This document shows positions 24,132 through 32,843 of a stretch of DNA of 64,000 bases, one piece after another. Numbering within the stretch: position 1 is the first letter of the stretch; every line of letters starts with the position of its first letter. The notes below the pieces were generated by a model. It saw only the letters and a program-made list of their open reading frames with translations, ran no database searches and had not been told where the DNA came from. The position numbers were made by a program, and so were the translations under genes. The stretch lies in the NCBI GenBank assembly GCA_937120495.1, contig CAKZJW010000019.1, positions 20,597 through 84,596 on the forward strand, in the 5' to 3' direction. This DNA is from an uncultured Oligoflexia bacterium. GTDB lineage: Bacteria; Bdellovibrionota; Bacteriovoracia; Bacteriovoracales; Bacteriovoracaceae.

Positions 24132-24440
24132 ATGAAAAATATTATTTTATGCTTTTTAATAGCTTTTATATCAATAAAGGCTCAGGGGAAATCAATTATC
24201 AAAGTGGCACCAATAGGGGCTTCACCTAAGGGGCAGTATGTTGCCTTTGAGGAATTTGGGTTTACCGATGATAAAAAAGCGTTCTCTAAAATACGACTTT
24301 TTAATACTTGGAAAGGAAAATATATATCCAAAGAAATTGTTATAGGAGCAAAAGATAAATCAGTCTCATTAGAAAGTATTCGTCTCAGAGCAAAAGAAAT
24401 TGCTAATAAAAGATTTGCTAAATTTGATTTATCAACTTAA
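24132..24440 (+). CDS. Small secreted protein similar to DUF2259 N-terminus
   Basis: The 102-residue product has a signal peptide (to about residue 19, IKAQG) and then APIGASPKGQYVAFEEFGFTDD and SKIRLFNTWKGKYIS. This resembles the start of DUF2259 secreted proteins, but the length is only about half, so it may be a short relative or a truncated copy. A GGGAGAA site precedes the ATG. It is convergent with the gene at 24447. Confidence 0.55.
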   Translation: MKNIILCFLIAFISIKAQGKSIIKVAPIGASPKGQYVAFEEFGFTDDKKAFSKIRLFNTWKGKYISKEIVIGAKDKSVSLESIRLRAKEIANKRFAKFDLST

Positions 24441-24446
24441 TCGAAT

Positions 24447-25391
24447 CTAAAAGCCTTTAGGTCTTTTATAAATAATAATACTTGAAAAATTTCCTTTCAA
24501 ATTATATTTCTTCTGTGACTTCTTAGAAAGAGGTGCCATATTATTATCTACACCAATAAAAATACGTTCCTTTGACATTGTAAGGCCTTCGGCTAAACCA
24601 AATATCTCTCCACTGTCATAGAGTTCTCTTAATTTTATATTATCTAATTTATTAAAGCTTACACTAGTAACAATTTTTTTCTTTTGAAGATCATACTTTG
24701 TTATTAGGTGTTCATTTCTCTCTAGTAAATATAGGAAGCCATTTTCATAGTGAAGGTCGGCATAGTCCATAGAGCCATACTTAGTTTCTTTGTTTGAGAA
24801 TAAAAAGTGATCCTCAACTTTTCCAGACTTGATATCGACTTTTATAATACCTCTTGGGCTTCTCTCTTGAGCAATATAGAGCTTACTATTTTTACAGTCT
24901 GCTGCGATTCCTTCAAATCCAGCATTTCTTGAAACTTTATGAAGTGGAAAACCAACTTCTTTAAATGTTTTCTCAAAAGGAACTTTCATATTCGTTAGAG
25001 TTGAATCTTTTATTTTTAAGACATGTCTAACTTGCTCATTTATAAGGTAGAAAGTATCTCCACAGTAAGTAACACCTTCTAAATCAAAAGGATTCTTAAC
25101 AATCTTTCCTGCGTGTTCCAAAAGGAGTGCTTTAGCAAAGTAGGGCGTGTGTCCGGTAAGCTTTGATAGGTCTAAGTAGTTCGTATAATAGAAGCGGTTT
25201 TTCTCAAAGGTCACTTTGTAAATTGCTCTATTTGAAAGCTTATCACCAACGAAAAGAAGGTCATCGCCTTTTTTAGTTAGAGCACTGAGTTCGATTTCAT
25301 CTCTGTTGAAATAAATTTTATCAAACTTTAGCTCCGCACTTGCTGCAGTTGTTAAAGAAGTAAATAATTGAGTTAAAATAAGAAATTTCAT
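24447..25391 (-). CDS. Secreted esterase-like/phytase-like beta-propeller protein
   Basis: The 314-residue product has a signal peptide (ending TAASA, residue 18) and motifs of the phytase-family esterase-like domain (PF13449) and the related SdiA-regulated family: DLEGVTYCGDTFYLINE, NAGFEGIAAD, KLYIAQERSPRG and FGLAEGLTM. These proteins form beta-propellers with calcium-binding loops; the substrate is not known. It stands alone on the - strand. Confidence 0.65.
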   Translation of the reverse strand: MKFLILTQLFTSLTTAASAELKFDKIYFNRDEIELSALTKKGDDLLFVGDKLSNRAIYKVTFEKNRFYYTNYLDLSKLTGHTPYFAKALLLEHAGKIVKNPFDLEGVTYCGDTFYLINEQVRHVLKIKDSTLTNMKVPFEKTFKEVGFPLHKVSRNAGFEGIAADCKNSKLYIAQERSPRGIIKVDIKSGKVEDHFLFSNKETKYGSMDYADLHYENGFLYLLERNEHLITKYDLQKKKIVTSVSFNKLDNIKLRELYDSGEIFGLAEGLTMSKERIFIGVDNNMAPLSKKSQKKYNLKGNFSSIIIYKRPKGF

Positions 25392-25495
25392 TGTTTCAGT
25401 TTACTAGAGCTTCTACCTATTTTCAGCATGTTATATATTACCTAGTACAGTCATGTTTGGAATCTAAGTTGTTGTATTTATTCGGAAAAATGATT

Positions 25496-25655
25496 TTGAA
25501 ACACAGTGTTCATAAAATTATTACAACAGCTAGTGTTTTTTATCAGTATTGGATGTAGATTCCATTTCGAAGAGCAATTGAGAGTGAGAGTTCATTGCTT
25601 CGTGAGAGTTTTGTTTTTGTTTTAAAGCCAGTAATATATTTACTGGCTTTTTTTA
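25496..25655 (+). ncRNA. Candidate small RNA (promoter to terminator, no frame)
   Basis: TTGAAA (25496-25501), 17 bases and TATTAC (25519-25524) form a plausible promoter. About 125 bases later an intrinsic terminator ends at 25655. No gene lies on the + strand between. The predicted transcript also has a bulged hairpin (CGAAG...CAAT with ATTG CTTCG, about 25579-25613). It could be a trans-acting RNA or the attenuated leader of the gene at 25671. Confidence 0.4.
25624..25655 (+). terminator. Intrinsic terminator just upstream of the gene at 25671
   Basis: AAAGCCAGTAA and TTACTGGCTTT form an 11-base-pair stem around TATAT, followed by T4ATTT. It ends 16 bases before the next start codon and has no + strand gene before it. 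Confidence 0.88.
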
Positions 25656-25670
25656 TTTGGAGAAATGAAA

Positions 25671-26549
25671 ATGATTAAAAAAATCTCAGCGGCACTTTCT
25701 ATCTTTATTATTGGTATTATTATCGGCAAGTATTATTTCTCTAAACACGAAGTTGTAATTCAAAAAGAAACACTCGCAATCCAGTCGGCTGATGCTCAAA
25801 AACTAGATTCAATATCAAATGCCTTTTTTAATTTAAGTCAAAATGAAATCTTAGAATATACCAAACTAAAAGATGCTAAGAAAAAATATGAAAAAGCAGA
25901 TGAGATATTGGGAAAGGTTATTTTACTATTTCTTGCAAATGTTCAAATGAGAATGAAGCCAGAAGTTAAGAGTTACTTTGTTGAAGGCAAAAAAGAAAAA
26001 GTTAAAATTGAAGATTTAACTTTCAAATCAAATAATCAAATTAAAAAGAAGCCTGAAGTTGTAATTATGGATGAGTATATTTTTGCAAAGCTCATCGCTG
26101 TTGATGCACAATTTATGAGTGTTCAAAAGAATATGCCTTTTAAAATAAAATCTCCTTATAAATTATTTAAAAAATCAAACTCATTTGAGGACTTAGAAAA
26201 AATTAAAAAATTTAACGGTGTTTTCAAAGGTAGTTTGTTAATTACAAAAGGGAAGCATAAAAATAGGTTAGATGATATTGAGTTAAATATTAACTTTTTT
26301 GAAAGAGATGGGAAAATTGATGGAACTTATGAGTCAAAGTTAAGCCATAGCGGAGACACCTATAGCCATAATAGAGGCAGTGGTGGAGCAAGACAAATTC
26401 GTAAAGCACCAAAGGGAACTTACCTTGTCGAGACGAGTCCGAATTCGTTTATGCATTTAAGATATATTGAAGGAGAAGATATCTTTCATGGAAAGTATTA
26501 TGATGATGACGAGTTTAAGGGTCTTGTTACTCTTTATCCTGTAGACTAA
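25671..26549 (+). CDS. Membrane-anchored hypothetical protein
   Basis: I start it at ATG 25671, eight bases after GGAG; an ATG at 25665 is too close to the site. The product of about 292 residues has one N-terminal membrane anchor (SAALSIFIIGIIIGKYYF), a helical middle, and a C-terminal beta-rich part from about residue 180 (FKGSLLITKGKHKNRLDDIELNINFF). I know no family. Its 3' end overlaps the LysR gene tail to tail by 23 bases. An upstream terminator may attenuate its transcription. Confidence 0.65.
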   Translation: MIKKISAALSIFIIGIIIGKYYFSKHEVVIQKETLAIQSADAQKLDSISNAFFNLSQNEILEYTKLKDAKKKYEKADEILGKVILLFLANVQMRMKPEVKSYFVEGKKEKVKIEDLTFKSNNQIKKKPEVVIMDEYIFAKLIAVDAQFMSVQKNMPFKIKSPYKLFKKSNSFEDLEKIKKFNGVFKGSLLITKGKHKNRLDDIELNINFFERDGKIDGTYESKLSHSGDTYSHNRGSGGARQIRKAPKGTYLVETSPNSFMHLRYIEGEDIFHGKYYDDDEFKGLVTLYPVD

Positions 26550-27411
26550 TTAGAGCCAGATGCTCCCAGAGCTTTTTCGTATTTGGACCTAATATTCTTT
26601 TTTTATTTCTTATTAAACTTATTTCAACACTAATGGGACTGATATCTGAAAATTCTTTTATCTCTTTAAGAGATCCATTTTCAAGTAGATGTTTTATTTG
26701 ATGATAAGGGAGTCTTCCCCATCCTAGGCCATTAGTAATTAGCCTTTCTTTTATTCCCATATCTGTTGTAAACCATTGCTTCATATCTTTGGCTGCACCA
26801 AGAATTTTTCTTTTAGTCGCATTGGGCGAGCTTTTAACAATGATTTGAGGAAATTCTTTTAGATCATCATAAGTGGCATCAGTATTGAGATAAAATTCAC
26901 TTGAAATAACTGGAATCATTTTTGTTTCTAGAATTGGAATATGTTCGAGATCTTCATGCTCTTGAAGATATCCACCAATGGCAAAGTCAATTTGTGCATT
27001 AATTAATTTGTGATGAAGCTCGTCTAAGATATCAACATTTAAATTTAATGCTGTAGTAATATGTGGCTTCATAAAATCTTTGAAGATATTACTAATTTCC
27101 CCAAGAGGGCAAATGGCATCAATACTAATATTGATTTCGCTTTCAATGCCGTGGCCAAGTTCTTTTCCAAGAACTTGTAGCTCGCTAAATTTCTCTAGTG
27201 CAGGGAGAGATTTTTTATAGAAGGCCAAACCATCTTCCGTGAGAGTTGGCCTGTAGTTATCTCTATTAAAGATTTTGATTCCAAATTCTTCTTCGAGTTT
27301 TTTGATTGCCATACTTAAGCTTGGTTGAGTCTTAAATAAATGCTGCGAAGCAGCTTTGAAGCTTCCGTGCTTTACAATGGCATCAAGTGTAACTAATTGA
27401 TCATACGTCAT
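26527..27411 (-). CDS. LysR-family transcriptional regulator
   Basis: The 294-residue product has the LysR HTH at residues 1-60 (LVTLDAIVKHGSFKAASQHL, then TQPSLSMAIKKLEEEFGIKIF) and a co-inducer domain (ISIDAICPLGEI; IDFAIGGY; TNGLGWGRLPYHQI). It is divergent from the YceI gene, and a perfect inverted repeat (27412-27450) adjoins its start codon, so it probably controls itself and yceI. The effector is unknown. There is no Shine-Dalgarno; TATAGT within the repeat ends five bases before the ATG. Confidence 0.93.
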   Translation of the reverse strand: MTYDQLVTLDAIVKHGSFKAASQHLFKTQPSLSMAIKKLEEEFGIKIFNRDNYRPTLTEDGLAFYKKSLPALEKFSELQVLGKELGHGIESEINISIDAICPLGEISNIFKDFMKPHITTALNLNVDILDELHHKLINAQIDFAIGGYLQEHEDLEHIPILETKMIPVISSEFYLNTDATYDDLKEFPQIIVKSSPNATKRKILGAAKDMKQWFTTDMGIKERLITNGLGWGRLPYHQIKHLLENGSLKEIKEFSDISPISVEISLIRNKKRILGPNTKKLWEHLALISLQDKE

Positions 27412-27450
27412 GATTAACTATAATTATAAGCATTATTTATATAGTTAATC
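27412..27450. promoter_or_regulatory. LysR operator: perfect 11-bp inverted repeat
   Basis: GATTAACTATA (27412-27422) is exactly complementary to TATAGTTAATC (27440-27450) across 17 bases. It adjoins the LysR start codon, overlaps a possible -10 of that gene and lies about 70 bases before the YceI gene. Confidence 0.75.
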
Positions 27451-27518
27451 AAATTAAAATAGTATTTTTTTATACATATTGCAGATATGATCATAAAAAT
27501 TAATAAATGGAGGAATTT

Positions 27519-28070
27519 ATGAATACGCTTTTTAAAATTATTACTTTGGCCGTTTTTTCGATATCTACTGCATTTGCAGGAAATTTAAGCATTGAGAACA
27601 GCTCGCTTGGATGGAAGGGAAGTAAAGGAGCCGCAGGCTTTAAACTTGGATCTCATTATGGAAAAATTAAACTAATTGATGGTGATATCAAATCTAAAAA
27701 TGGAAACCTTCTTGGTGGAAACTTCACAGTTGATATGAAGAATTTCACTATTGAAGATCTTTCTGGAGAGTGGGCGAAGAAATTTATCTCTCATATGAAA
27801 AGTTCAGATTTCTTTTCAGTAGATAAATATCCAACTTCAAAACTTATGATTAAGTCCGTATCAGGGAAAAAAGTAATTGCAGATTTAACGATTAATGGAA
27901 TTACAAAACCAGTAAAGTTTGACTACAAAAAAGTAGGGAAAGCTTTTGTTGGTAAGATGGTTTTTGATAGAACAAAGTACAACATGCTTTATGGTAAAGA
28001 CTCAAGCTTAGGTGATAAATTTATTCATCATGAAGTAGAGATAACTTTTAATCTAGTAGAGAAAAAATAA
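27519..28070 (+). CDS. YceI-family periplasmic lipid-binding protein
   Basis: I place the start at ATG 27519, behind GGAGGA; the frame is open 12 bases further. The product of about 183 residues has a signal peptide (to STAFA) and the YceI lipocalin-like barrel: LGWKGSKGAAGFKLGSHYGKI, GGNFTVDMKNF, FFSVDKYPTSKLMI and ADLTINGITKPVKFD. Such proteins bind isoprenoid-like lipids in the periplasm. A terminator follows at once. Confidence 0.93.
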   Translation: MNTLFKIITLAVFSISTAFAGNLSIENSSLGWKGSKGAAGFKLGSHYGKIKLIDGDIKSKNGNLLGGNFTVDMKNFTIEDLSGEWAKKFISHMKSSDFFSVDKYPTSKLMIKSVSGKKVIADLTINGITKPVKFDYKKVGKAFVGKMVFDRTKYNMLYGKDSSLGDKFIHHEVEITFNLVEKK

Positions 28071-28078
28071 AAATACTG

Positions 28079-28110
28079 GGGCGAATAATTATAAAAATTC
28101 GCCCTTTTTT
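28079..28110 (+). terminator. Intrinsic terminator after the YceI gene
   Basis: GGGCGAAT and ATTCGCCC form an eight-base-pair GC-rich stem, followed by T6. Confidence 0.9.
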
Positions 28111-28112
28111 GT

Positions 28113-28140
28113 TTGAAAACAGGTTCTTACTCGCTATGAT
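28113..28140 (+). promoter_or_regulatory. Promoter of the ion-channel gene (leaderless)
   Basis: TTGAAA (28113-28118), 16 bases and TATGAT (28135-28140) end six bases before the ATG at 28147. It follows the YceI terminator directly, so the channel gene has its own start. Confidence 0.55.
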
Positions 28141-28146
28141 CTCTAT

Positions 28147-28497
28147 ATGAACCGTATCGCCCAAAAAAGTATTCACTTTATTAAGATTATAATCAAACTT
28201 ATAACTGGGGTACCATTTCTAACACTTTCAATCTTTGGAAACCTTATCGTTGGCCTTTTTGCCCTTGTCGTTTATTTTCTTGAAAAAGATATTAACCCTA
28301 AGCTGAATACATATTTGGATTCTCTTTGGTGGAGCTTCTCAACTACAACGACTGTTGGCTATGGTGATATCGTACCGATAACAGACACTGGTAAAGTAAT
28401 TGGAATAGGTTTAATGCTTGTTGGTGTGGCTCTATTTAGTATTTATACAGCCTTATTTGCAAGGGCCATCTTAGATGACCCTGATTATATGGATTAA
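28147..28497 (+). CDS. Two-helix potassium channel
   Basis: The 116-residue product has two membrane helices (about residues 22-45 and 85-108) around a pore loop SLWWSFSTTTTVGYGD, with the TVGYGD selectivity filter of K+ channels. It lacks a C-terminal RCK or cyclic-nucleotide domain, so it is a minimal KcsA-like pore that would work as a tetramer. There is no Shine-Dalgarno. It is convergent with the thiolase gene, whose stop is adjacent. Confidence 0.9.
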   Translation: MNRIAQKSIHFIKIIIKLITGVPFLTLSIFGNLIVGLFALVVYFLEKDINPKLNTYLDSLWWSFSTTTTVGYGDIVPITDTGKVIGIGLMLVGVALFSIYTALFARAILDDPDYMD

Positions 28498-29775
28498 TTA
28501 CTTTTCAATAATTGCTGTTACTCCCATTCCACCGGCTGTACAGATTGAAATAAGCCCAGTCCCGCTTCCTTTTTCATTAATCATTTTTGCAAGTGCGCCT
28601 ACAATTCTAGCGCCTGTTGCCGCAAACGGATGTCCTAGTGCAAGTGATCCACCATTTATATTTAATTTTTCAAAATCAATTTCACCTAAGGCTGAATCTT
28701 TTCCTAATTTTGTTTTACAAAAAATTTCACTTTTCCAAGCTTCAAGTGTACATAAAACTTGAGCTGCAAACGCTTCGTGAATTTCATAAAAATCAAATCC
28801 TTGTAAATCCATTTGTGCTTTATCAAGCATCATAGGTACGGCATAAGCCGGAGCCATTAAAAGTCCCTCGTCTTTTATATAGTCAACAGCTGCTGAAATT
28901 CCAATTTTAAAATAGGCTAAAACCTCATAACCATTTTCCTTGGCGTATTCTTCACTACAAAGAAAAACACAACTTGCTCCATCTGATAGAGCGGTAGAGT
29001 TAGCTGCAGTTAGTGTTCCTTCTCCACTTTTTTTATCGAAGGCAGGCTTTAGTGAAGCCATTTTCTCTAAGGTTGTATCAGCTCTTAGAATTCCATCTTT
29101 TTTAAATCCTTTAAACTCTGTAATTAGATCATCATAAAAATTATTATCATAAGCCTTAGCAGCTTTTTGCTGACTATCAAATGCGAGTTGATCCTGATCA
29201 ACTCTTTTAATCTTCCATGACTTTGCCATGTCTTCACAGCTCTCACCCATGCTTTTACCTGTTCTTGGTTCCTTTACCGCAGGAATTTTAGGAAGAAGCT
29301 CTTTTGGGTTGAATCCCTTAAATGCTTTTACTTTCTGAGAAAATGTTTTTGCATTTGAAAGACTTAGGAGTCTATCTGAGAATTGTTTCTTGAATTCAAT
29401 TGGAACATCACTATTAGTATCAACACCTGCAGCAATACCACAATCAATTTGTCCTAGAGCAATTTTGTTTGCCACTAAAATTGTTGCTTCCAAAGATGTA
29501 CCACAAGCCTTTTGAAGATCAGTTGCTGGAGTCATGGGATTGAGCCCACTGTCCATCACACATTCTCTTGCAAGAGAAAAATCATAGGCATGCTTATTAA
29601 CTGCGCCTAAGGCAACTTCGCCCAGTGTTTTTCCATTTAAATTTAAAGTTTCAACTAGGTCTTTTAATGCGGGAACCATTAGATCTCTATTTGAAAGACC
29701 TTTGTAGTTTGTACCTGAACGCATAAAAGGAATTCTCTTACTAGAGATAATACATACTTTTTTTACATTATTCAT
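28498..29775 (-). CDS. Acetyl-CoA acyltransferase (thiolase, FadI-like)
   Basis: The 425-residue product is a thiolase with the acyl-accepting Cys in LQKACGTSLEA, the His in GGSLALGHPFAATGAR and the second Cys in CTAGGMGVTAIIEK. The length and the N-terminal IISSKRIPFMRSGTNYKGLS are closer to FadI of the beta-oxidation complex than to PhaA. It would cleave 3-ketoacyl-CoA to acetyl-CoA. No FadJ partner is next to it. An AAAGGT site precedes the ATG. Confidence 0.92.
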   Translation of the reverse strand: MNNVKKVCIISSKRIPFMRSGTNYKGLSNRDLMVPALKDLVETLNLNGKTLGEVALGAVNKHAYDFSLARECVMDSGLNPMTPATDLQKACGTSLEATILVANKIALGQIDCGIAAGVDTNSDVPIEFKKQFSDRLLSLSNAKTFSQKVKAFKGFNPKELLPKIPAVKEPRTGKSMGESCEDMAKSWKIKRVDQDQLAFDSQQKAAKAYDNNFYDDLITEFKGFKKDGILRADTTLEKMASLKPAFDKKSGEGTLTAANSTALSDGASCVFLCSEEYAKENGYEVLAYFKIGISAAVDYIKDEGLLMAPAYAVPMMLDKAQMDLQGFDFYEIHEAFAAQVLCTLEAWKSEIFCKTKLGKDSALGEIDFEKLNINGGSLALGHPFAATGARIVGALAKMINEKGSGTGLISICTAGGMGVTAIIEK

Positions 29776-29825
29776 TTATATACCTTTGAAAAAAATTATA
29801 GGTATATTTTAACACATACTGAACT

Positions 29826-30644
29826 CTAAACAAATGCGTTGTTAAGAAGTTCCCCAATACCACCAGCTCCTGGAACTATATATTGATTTGCATTTAATCC
29901 CGCTTCTTCATCAGGATAAGTTCCAGCAATACTTTGAAGAGCTTTTTTCGTAGATAGACCTCTATCGAGTCGAACTGCATATATTTCACAATCGGGATGA
30001 TCGGCTTTAATTCTGCTAATGTACTCAGGAGTAATGATTAAATGAATTGAGATGAACTTTTTTGCTTTTCCCGGAACTTGCTTTTTGTAAAAATTAATTG
30101 CTTCACTTATTGTCCCTCCAGTTGCACCCATCGGATCTGGAAAAATGACAAAGGAGTCATCAACAGGGCCTCCAATTTTAGAGCCCGATATATCAACACC
30201 AATAACTTCGTTAAGTTCGTTGGTTTTTCTAGCTGCGTAGAAGTGATCCTGTCTAATATTCTTATAATCAAATAAATAATTTAATTCTTCATAAATCATT
30301 TGCGATGGAATCATTCCTGCTCGAGCAAGATCAACCACAACAACTTTTGAATCTTGTTTTAAAGAAACGCCTTTATATATACCTTGCTCATGAAATTCTT
30401 GCATGCGAGTAGGAGATTCTGTTATTTCACTTTCAAAAAAATGAGAGGCTGCCTCATGGAGTAAAAATGAATAAGCTTTTTTAACATACTCCGTAAAAAG
30501 AGGTTGAGTTATATCATTTGAGCAAATTTTATTTAAAATTGTTCTAAGATAGGGAGAGTTTAAAATATGTACTTGCTCGCCATATAGGTGTTTTGTTTGA
30601 GATAAATTAAAATCTAAGCTTTGATATGATAAATCATCTGTCAT
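29826..30644 (-). CDS. Uracil phosphoribosyltransferase family protein
   Basis: I place the start at ATG 30644, after an AAAGGAG site. The product of about 272 residues belongs to the UPRTase family (PF14681): KVVVVDLARAGMIPSQMIYEE, the PRPP loop FVIFPDPMGATGGTISEAI, and PGAGGIGELLNNAF at the end. It is about 60 residues longer than E. coli Upp at the N-terminus, so the name upp is likely but not certain. It would salvage uracil to UMP. It is divergent from the glyoxalase gene. Confidence 0.85.
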   Translation of the reverse strand: MTDDLSYQSLDFNLSQTKHLYGEQVHILNSPYLRTILNKICSNDITQPLFTEYVKKAYSFLLHEAASHFFESEITESPTRMQEFHEQGIYKGVSLKQDSKVVVVDLARAGMIPSQMIYEELNYLFDYKNIRQDHFYAARKTNELNEVIGVDISGSKIGGPVDDSFVIFPDPMGATGGTISEAINFYKKQVPGKAKKFISIHLIITPEYISRIKADHPDCEIYAVRLDRGLSTKKALQSIAGTYPDEEAGLNANQYIVPGAGGIGELLNNAFV

Positions 30645-30694
30645 GTGAATCTCCTTTGGAGTATAATATATTATCAATTATACAGGAGCAAATA

Positions 30695-31114
30695 ATGAAA
30701 TTCATTCATAATATGGTTAGAGTATACGACTTAGAAAAAGCACTTCATTTTTGGTGTGAACTCATGAACTTTGAAGAGTTTAAGAGGTCTGACTATGAAG
30801 AGAACCGCTTTAGCCTAATTTTTTTGAAAGAAAAGAACTCTGAACTTGTATTGGAGTTAACTTATAATTGGGACAATGAACAAGAGTACAAAGTAGGTAC
30901 AAACTTTGGTCATATGGCCTTTCTTGTAGAAGATATCTATAAGGAATGTGAAAAATTTCAAAAAGCTGGTGTTGAAATTTTAAGGCCACCGAGAGATGGA
31001 TACATGGCATTTGTAAAATCACCAAATAATATATCTATTGAATTACTCCAAAAAGGTGAAAAACTTGAACCAAAAGAGCCTTGGATCTCAATGGAAAATT
31101 ACGGAATTTGGTAA
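30695..31114 (+). CDS. gloA: Lactoylglutathione lyase (glyoxalase I)
   Basis: The start is ATG 30695 behind AGGAG. The 139-residue product has the vicinal-oxygen-chelate fold with the four metal ligands in place: His5 in KFIHNMVRV, a Glu in ELVLELTYNW, a His in NFGHMAF and a Glu in ISIELLQ. It isomerises the methylglyoxal-glutathione hemithioacetal to S-lactoylglutathione. It fits with the other glutathione-dependent enzymes at the window start. Confidence 0.92.
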   Translation: MKFIHNMVRVYDLEKALHFWCELMNFEEFKRSDYEENRFSLIFLKEKNSELVLELTYNWDNEQEYKVGTNFGHMAFLVEDIYKECEKFQKAGVEILRPPRDGYMAFVKSPNNISIELLQKGEKLEPKEPWISMENYGIW

Positions 31115-31118
31115 ACTA

Positions 31119-31685
31119 TTATCTGTTACCAGCTCTGACTGTAAAGTTAAATGTATATTGAGTATCATACTGCTCTGAAGCTGGAGCATTTCTGTTGTAC
31201 ATCAAAGTTGCGCCTGCACTTAGTGCAAAGTTGTTTGCAATCGCGATTGTAATTCCTGTACCAGCATAAGGATCAAATGTAAGAGGACTCTCTTCTGTTT
31301 TTTCACCAGTTGGACCATCAATTATTGTTTCTTGCTTCTGCGCTCGAGCTCCGGCTCTAAAGAAAATACCAACATATTGGCTTTTAATTGGATAGGATCT
31401 TACCCCCACCATAGCTCTTTGAATCTTATATTCTACCTTTTCATTATCATCAGGGAATTCTTCATTTGAGTTTGATTGACTGAGTTCAAATTCTCCAGCG
31501 AGAAGTGAAGTCCCATAGGTTGCTCTAATTCCTAAGAATGTTCTTGTTGTAAATTTCGCGGGCTTTGGATAATGCCTTTGAGTTCTTTCAATACCGTAAA
31601 GAGGTTCAATGCTAAGAGCAGGCCCTGCAGCGTACAGTGAAGTTGATAGAATTAATAATAAAAATGTAATTGTTAAATTTTTCAT
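31119..31685 (-). CDS. Predicted outer-membrane beta-barrel protein
   Basis: The 188-residue product has a signal peptide (to LYAAG, about residue 20) and alternating amphipathic strands (TFLGIRATYGTSLLAGEFELS, YVGIFFRAGARA, NFALSAGATLMY), ending TFNFTVRAGNR. This is the pattern of a small eight- or ten-stranded outer-membrane barrel. Function unknown. There is no Shine-Dalgarno; TAAAAT ends six bases before the ATG. Confidence 0.75.
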   Translation of the reverse strand: MKNLTITFLLLILSTSLYAAGPALSIEPLYGIERTQRHYPKPAKFTTRTFLGIRATYGTSLLAGEFELSQSNSNEEFPDDNEKVEYKIQRAMVGVRSYPIKSQYVGIFFRAGARAQKQETIIDGPTGEKTEESPLTFDPYAGTGITIAIANNFALSAGATLMYNRNAPASEQYDTQYTFNFTVRAGNR

Positions 31686-31815
31686 TCTATTATTTTAGCA
31701 AAATCTAATACTGATTACCTCGCTTGGGTATCTTTTGCCTAAAAATGCGAAAAACGATATTTATAGTAACCTAAAAGAAGTCGAAGTTATTGAAATTAAA
31801 GAGATGAGGTTAGCT

Positions 31816-32361
31816 ATGAACCTATTATTTAGGTTTTTCTTTTGTATCGTAAAAAATTTGATATTTCCAAAAGTAATAGATGTTACAGATGAATCGATAT
31901 TAAAACTGAGAGTTCTGCCAACTGATTTAGATTTAAATTTTCATATGAATAATGGCCGATACCTCACTATTATGGATATTGGGCGTACAGATATGACGAT
32001 GAAGATGAATCTTCATAAATTAATAATTAAGAAAAAGCTTGGAGTGGTAACGGCAGGAATTAATATTTTATTTTTTAAAGAACTTGCGCCATTTTCTTCT
32101 TATCAATTACATTCAAAAATACTGTGCTGGGATGAGAATTGGGTCTATGTTCAACAAGACTTTATGAAAAACTCAAAAGTCCATGCTAGATCAATTGCAA
32201 AGATGACTTTTACAAAATCAGGAAAAAAAATAAGAACAGATATAATTTTGAGTCACTTTGGTGAAAATATTAAGAGTGCTCCTATGCCAAGTTTTTTGAA
32301 AGAACTTATTATTGGAGAGAAAGATCTTGTGAAAAATGTAAAAGAGTTTAACCGAGGTTAA
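31816..32361 (+). CDS. Hotdog-fold acyl-CoA thioesterase-like protein (THEM6-like)
   Basis: I choose ATG 31816, six bases after GAGG; the frame is open from 31735. The product of about 181 residues has a hydrophobic N-terminus (LLFRFFFCIVKNLIF) and a 4HBT-type hotdog domain: LPTDLDLNFHMNNGRYLTIMDIGR, with the Asp and His-x-Asn of thioesterases, and a later SIAKMTF strand. It probably cleaves acyl-CoA at the membrane. It is convergent with the next gene (4-base overlap). Confidence 0.75.
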   Translation: MNLLFRFFFCIVKNLIFPKVIDVTDESILKLRVLPTDLDLNFHMNNGRYLTIMDIGRTDMTMKMNLHKLIIKKKLGVVTAGINILFFKELAPFSSYQLHSKILCWDENWVYVQQDFMKNSKVHARSIAKMTFTKSGKKIRTDIILSHFGENIKSAPMPSFLKELIIGEKDLVKNVKEFNRG

Positions 32362-32825
32362 TCTTTTTCTATAACTTCCCAAGTGTGGTCAGCTAGAAGT
32401 TTTACTTTTGCAACAAACTCTTTATAGGGAATACTTCCACCCCAGTCATCTGGAGAAACCATAGAGACAAGCTTTGAATTATCTTTTCTTTCGTATAAAT
32501 AATATTCTTGTCCAATAATTGGCTCAAAGCCAATTACAGCATTATAGATTTGAAGAGATATATCTGCTCTTGTTTGAAGGTGCTTAGCCTGCTCAGCAAG
32601 TAGTTTCATCTGTTTGTAGATTTGATCCATCTGCATTTGAGTTTGTTGTTCCATTGCAGCTAAAGCTCGTCCTTTTATTGCTCCTTGATCTGAAGGAATT
32701 ATAGAAAATCCACCAACAGAGTGAGCAAATTCTAGTAGTCCCGGAATATCAGTAGTCTGCTTTTTCATCTGCTCAAGATCAATTTTGTCTACATCAATAG
32801 GATTTGCTTTTTTAGAATCAACCAT
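32358..32825 (-). CDS. DUF2452-like protein
   Basis: The 155-residue product has NPIDVDKIDLEQMKKQT, LLEFAHSVGGFSIIPSDQGAIKGRALAAM, a coiled-coil stretch, and GFEPIIGQEYYLYER near the end, as in DUF2452 proteins of unknown function. It is soluble, without a signal peptide. It lies at the 3' side of the PspC operon on the same strand. There is no Shine-Dalgarno; a consensus TATAAT ends six bases before the ATG, so it has its own leaderless promoter. Confidence 0.65.
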   Translation of the reverse strand: MVDSKKANPIDVDKIDLEQMKKQTTDIPGLLEFAHSVGGFSIIPSDQGAIKGRALAAMEQQTQMQMDQIYKQMKLLAEQAKHLQTRADISLQIYNAVIGFEPIIGQEYYLYERKDNSKLVSMVSPDDWGGSIPYKEFVAKVKLLADHTWEVIEKD

Positions 32826-32843
32826 TTGTATATTATATCTCAG

